Assembly: GCA_964608095.1 (NCBI GenBank)
Contig: CAZSMK010000114.1
Coordinates: forward strand, 1 to 27,976
Source: CAZSMK01 sp964608095
GTDB lineage: Bacteria; Sumerlaeota; Sumerlaeia; MWCT01; JAGHBZ01
Direction of reading: 5' to 3'
Length of the DNA stretch: 27,976 bases
Positions 25,006 to 27,976 of this stretch are shown piece by piece. The first letter of the stretch is position 1, and each line of letters begins with the position of its first letter. The notes under the pieces are model-generated. The model saw nothing but the letters and a program-made list of their open reading frames with translations, had not been told where the DNA came from and made no database searches. The translations under genes and the position numbers were made by a program.

Positions 25006-26052
25006 TTATTCACCAAGAAATTGCCCGTTCACCACTTCAAAATGAGTGGGTTTATCAAGTGTCCTGCCGCCGTTCTTTATCCACTGTGCACTCCATTTAA
25101 TCATCAGGTCAACAGGAACTTTCGGCTCACCGAAAAGGCGTATAGATTTCTCGGCGTTGCTCAAATAACAACGTCCAGCCGGCGTTCCTTTGAAAGTTAC
25201 TTCTGTTCCAAAAATCTCACCGAATTTAAAAGCAATGTCTTTTACGGATAAAATGCGTGAGCCTGTTACATTCAGGATTTCCGGCGGTATCTGCGCAATG
25301 GCGAGTGATAATAACGCACGTTCCGCAGCATCACCTTGCCAGATGACGTTTACATGTTCAGCGGTAACGTCAACGTCCTGACCATGAAACACTCTCAGCG
25401 CAATATCTACAAGAGCGCCGTAACGAAGTTCTACTGAGTAATTCAGCCTGAAAAATACCACCGGCGCGTTATATAACCTCGAATAATATTCGAATATCCT
25501 CTCACGCCCCAGGCAGGTATTGGCATATTCGCCGATGGGGTAAGGGGTATCAGTTTCTTTGCTTCCACCTGTATCGCACGATACGAGTTCGTACACACAC
25601 CCTGTCGAGAAGACAACAATCTTCGAGTTGTTAAACGTACGCGCAACATTATAGGGAGCAATAACATTCATCATCCATGTAAGATAATCGGTCCCTTTCT
25701 CCCCGAACTTCCTGCCGGCCATATAGATGAGATTTTTTACTTTCGGTAATTTCAAGACAGCGTCGTGGTCCAGTAGATCGCACCTGATTGGTTCAACCCC
25801 CATCGCTGAGAACTTTTCCATATCAGCAGAGGCGGAAAATCGAGATACGCCATAAATGTGTTTGTCAACGCCGGCATTACGGCAGGCACGCACAGCCATA
25901 CGGGCAATTGTGGGCCCCATTTTTCCATTCACACCTAAAATCATAATATCGCCATCCAGCGAATGCATCAGATCGATAACACGCTGGCTCGGGGCGCTCA
26001 GAAGGTCGTCAATCTCATGTTCCGTTCTGATTATTTCAGGATAACTATTCAT
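25006..26052 (-). CDS. NAD(P)-binding epimerase/dehydratase-like protein (extended SDR fold)
   Basis: A 348-residue protein. The glycine-rich dinucleotide motif is ILGVNGKMGPTIA (38-50), set after an unusual 33-residue N-terminal lead. FSTGCVYE (148-155) is the active-site Ser/Thr segment. The catalytic YxxxK is present as Tyr176-ANT-Cys180: the Lys is replaced by Cys, with GRE following. It may thus be an unusual or impaired enzyme, or bind a nucleotide without classical SDR chemistry. In the operon it could act on a uronate or keto-sugar. Its ATG overlaps the symporter stop in the sequence ATGA (26049-26052). There is no clear ribosome site, so translational coupling is likely. Confidence 0.82.
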   Translation of the reverse strand: MNSYPEIIRTEHEIDDLLSAPSQRVIDLMHSLDGDIMILGVNGKMGPTIARMAVRACRNAGVDKHIYGVSRFSASADMEKFSAMGVEPIRCDLLDHDAVLKLPKVKNLIYMAGRKFGEKGTDYLTWMMNVIAPYNVARTFNNSKIVVFSTGCVYELVSCDTGGSKETDTPYPIGEYANTCLGRERIFEYYSRLYNAPVVFFRLNYSVELRYGALVDIALRVFHGQDVDVTAEHVNVIWQGDAAERALLSLAIAQIPPEILNVTGSRILSVKDIAFKFGEIFGTEVTFKGTPAGRCYLSNAEKSIRLFGEPKVPVDLMIKWSAQWIKNGGRTLDKPTHFEVVNGQFLGE

Positions 26053-27773
26053 TGTAAGGACGTTTCTTGCGACATTTTTCTTTGCTTTAACCTCGCGAAA
26101 TATAGCAAGACCAATCCAAGACCTGCCATAATTCCGCCAATACTGAGAATCTGTATTCTACCATCCCATGGATTCGGTAAAACCACAAGGAGTGTTATAA
26201 AGATGCCGATAATGAAAGAAATGGAACCGACAATTTTTAATTGTTTATCGTCAATCGCCTTTCCGACCTCGTCTTCAAAATTCACAGGCGTATGCATTGT
26301 TTTGTAAAAACGACGAACCCGTTCTTTGTATGCGTCCGAACTGTATTTCCAGAAAGGTATGGTGGCGATAAATGCTATGCTCCCCACTAATATTATAGTA
26401 AAAACCGTTGCCTGATACGACCAATTCTCTATCGCACTCATAAAGGATATTATCAACGAAGCAGAGATGGAATAGAGAGCTGCCCAGGGCGGCGTTTTTT
26501 TAATAAAAAGCGATAGACACATAGGCACTACCATAGGCGTCCCGAAAAGACTTCCGAACTTCAACATATATTCAAATATGCCCAGCCCCGGACTCTTCGA
26601 AAAATATAACGCAGCAAGAATTATCATAAGCCCGACAAGCACACTCACTATTTGACCAAGGATAAAGAGCAATCGGGGTGACGCATCCTTCTTTATAATC
26701 CCCTGAAATACATCTTGCGTTATGATTGCAGCAAACTGGTTCAGTATGGTATCCAACGAGCTCATCGTGGCGCTGAACATCGCCACAACTATCAATCCCG
26801 CCAATCCATTGGGCAATAGTTTTATAGCCGCTACCGCATAAGAGGCTTCGGCTGGTTTTGCAATGTTCTGTGCCTCGACAAGTTCAGAAAACTGTAGTCT
26901 TGCCACAATCGGGGGTATAAACCAGATAACACTGCCTAAAAGCATTAATAATGCCGCTAACAGCGCGGCTTTCTTTGCCTCATTGCCGTCCTTGGTAGCG
27001 AAAAATTTTACTGCCGAACCAAAAGAGTTGTACGTGACAAAAACAAACGAAAACATGGCAAGCGCCCACATAATGCTGTAAGGCGTTTCGCCTTTTGTGT
27101 CAAATATCTTCAACAGGTTCGGTAGGTTCTGCGCCTCAACTTCATAGAGCAGATTGTCGATTCCGCCTATCGAGCGGAGGCAAATAAACATCATCAATAC
27201 CGCAAGGGGCATTAGTATGAGTGTTTGGAGAAAGTCAGTCGCCATAACACTCCAGCTTCCGCCGATTGTCGCATAGAGCAAAACAACGGTTCCCAGTACA
27301 ATTATGACCACCTGAAGATTGAAGCCAAACACTGAAGAGGTAAAGATTGCAACACCCAGAAGAGTTAGACTTGCTGATAATATCCCCGGAATAGCGCCAA
27401 ACCACACATATATTTGCTGTGTAAGAGTATCAAAGCGTGCCTTGATAACCTCGGGGAAAGTGATTGCGCGAATCTGCCTGAACAGGTGTGCGGTAAAAAG
27501 AAAATTGATAAGATAGCCGAAAGTATTGGCAAGAAAGATAATCATGACGCTGAGCCCGGAAATATAGGCGACACCGGCTGCGCCGGTAAATGTCCACGCA
27601 CTGAACGAGGCCATGAAAATACTTGCGCCAACGAGCCACCAGCTGCCCTTACACCCACTACGAAAGTAATCACTGAAATTTGATATGTATTTTCGAAATA
27701 AAATGCCGACAGCCGACATGAAAAGCAGGTAAAAAATTATGACGATATATTCGGTCAGATGAGCGCGAATCAC
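26049..27773 (-). CDS. Sodium:solute symporter (SSS family)
   Basis: A 574-residue protein with about 13-14 hydrophobic segments. The N-terminal half has SSS-family character: YFRSGCKGSWWLVGASIFMA, SFSAWTFTGAAGVAY (57-71), then GGSWSVMATDFLQTLIL near 170 and FSATMSSLDTILNQF near 335. It probably imports a sugar or sugar acid with Na+; the substrate is inferred only from its neighbours. It starts at GTG 27773, with GGAG (27780-27783) 6 nt upstream. It is the first gene of the five-gene operon and overlaps the epimerase-like gene by 4 nt. Confidence 0.88.
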   Translation of the reverse strand: MIRAHLTEYIVIIFYLLFMSAVGILFRKYISNFSDYFRSGCKGSWWLVGASIFMASFSAWTFTGAAGVAYISGLSVMIIFLANTFGYLINFLFTAHLFRQIRAITFPEVIKARFDTLTQQIYVWFGAIPGILSASLTLLGVAIFTSSVFGFNLQVVIIVLGTVVLLYATIGGSWSVMATDFLQTLILMPLAVLMMFICLRSIGGIDNLLYEVEAQNLPNLLKIFDTKGETPYSIMWALAMFSFVFVTYNSFGSAVKFFATKDGNEAKKAALLAALLMLLGSVIWFIPPIVARLQFSELVEAQNIAKPAEASYAVAAIKLLPNGLAGLIVVAMFSATMSSLDTILNQFAAIITQDVFQGIIKKDASPRLLFILGQIVSVLVGLMIILAALYFSKSPGLGIFEYMLKFGSLFGTPMVVPMCLSLFIKKTPPWAALYSISASLIISFMSAIENWSYQATVFTIILVGSIAFIATIPFWKYSSDAYKERVRRFYKTMHTPVNFEDEVGKAIDDKQLKIVGSISFIIGIFITLLVVLPNPWDGRIQILSIGGIMAGLGLVLLYFARLKQRKMSQETSLQ

Positions 27774-27822
27774 GATTTACTCCAATTTTTAATACTATTC
27801 CGTCAAATCAAAACAAAAAAAA

Positions 27823-27852
27823 AGCATACTGAAACGTTTCAACACTTTTCAA
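27823..27852 (-). promoter_or_regulatory. Promoter of the catabolic operon with LacI-type operator
   Basis: On the minus strand, TTGAAA (27847-27852) and TATGCT (27823-27828) are 18 nt apart. The spacer contains the perfect 12-bp palindrome TGAAACGTTTCA (27830-27841), centred on CG. LacI/GalR-family repressors typically bind CG-centred palindromes of this kind, and a spacer position would block RNA polymerase. It lies about 50 nt before the GTG of the symporter. No LacI-type gene is in the window. Confidence 0.6.
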
Positions 27853-27938
27853 ATCTTTTAAACGCAGGCTTAATCTGAGGGGAGCGATTCGCGAAATCGG
27901 GAACGTAGCATCAGATACGAATACGAAAGGAACCGGAA

Positions 27939-27976
27939 ATGCTGTTTACCCCACGAAATGAGGACGTGCGGGAGAA
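27939..27976 (+). CDS. Start of a divergent gene, cut by the window edge
   Basis: AAGGA (27927-27931) lies 7 nt before an ATG that opens a frame running off the end: MLFTPRNEDVRE. Twelve codons are too few to name it. It is divergent from the catabolic operon and could share its regulation. Confidence 0.4.
   Translation, partial: MLFTPRNEDVRE

Noticed and set aside
27885..27899. Second operator near the right edge (CGATT...AATCG)
   Set aside because: The dyad is only 5 bp with an off-centre extra base, so it is not distinguishable from chance.

Overview
The window looks like a chromosomal piece from an uncultivated, probably Gram-negative-type bacterium rich in exported carbohydrate- and protein-degrading enzymes. 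This rests on the gene content: signal peptides, lipoboxes, an HtrA-like protease, beta-helix, golvesin-like and PQQ-propeller proteins, a clostripain-type peptidase, and a DUF4962/heparinase-type lyase operon. Such combinations are frequent in Planctomycetes, Lentisphaerae, Hydrogenedentes or Sumerlaeota-like genomes. There is no rRNA or universal marker gene here, so the phylum cannot be fixed. I saw no tRNA, rRNA, CRISPR array, transposase or phage gene.

Layout. 1-470 is a non-coding cluster of hairpins plus a hexamer satellite. 471-2300 (-) is an exported trypsin-like PDZ protease. 2603-3571 (+) is an M50 intramembrane protease with a UVR-like tail. 3656-5380 (+) is an exported beta-helix protein with a golvesin-like C-terminus. 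5381-5799 is a repeat-rich spacer. 5800-7715 (+) is a two-gene unit: a lipoprotein with a possible papain-like core and an unknown cytoplasmic protein. 7892-9622 (+) is a divergent polysaccharide deacetylase between two golvesin-like modules. 9858-12077 (+) is a metallophosphoesterase fused to a PQQ-type propeller. 12281-14488 (+) is a clostripain-family peptidase. 14489-15120 is a second repeat-rich spacer. 15121-18236 (+) is a probable operon: a small membrane coiled-coil protein, a YkgJ-type cysteine-cluster protein, a TPR lipoprotein and a small exported protein. 18282-20036 (+) is a GH36/clan GH-D-like glycosidase. 20037-20495 is a third repeat-bearing spacer.

From 27773 down to 20496 (-) lies a tight five-gene catabolic operon: a Na+/solute symporter, a Rossmann epimerase/dehydratase (ATGA overlap with the symporter), a DHDPS/NAL-family aldolase or lyase, an MDR dehydrogenase and an exported DUF4962/heparinase II/III-type lyase. 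A perfect 12-bp LacI-type palindrome, TGAAACGTTTCA, sits in the spacer of its likely promoter (27823-27852). The simplest reading is extracellular lysis of an acidic polysaccharide, Na+-coupled uptake of the sugar product, oxidation or rearrangement in the cytoplasm, and aldol or dehydration cleavage, all under a sugar-responsive repressor. A divergent gene starts at 27939 and runs off the window.

The most unusual feature is the non-coding DNA. The long spacers carry perfect short-loop hairpins, pairs of 45-50-nt dispersed elements, and degenerate satellites with exact 6- or 9-nt periods. None of these is explained by the genes.
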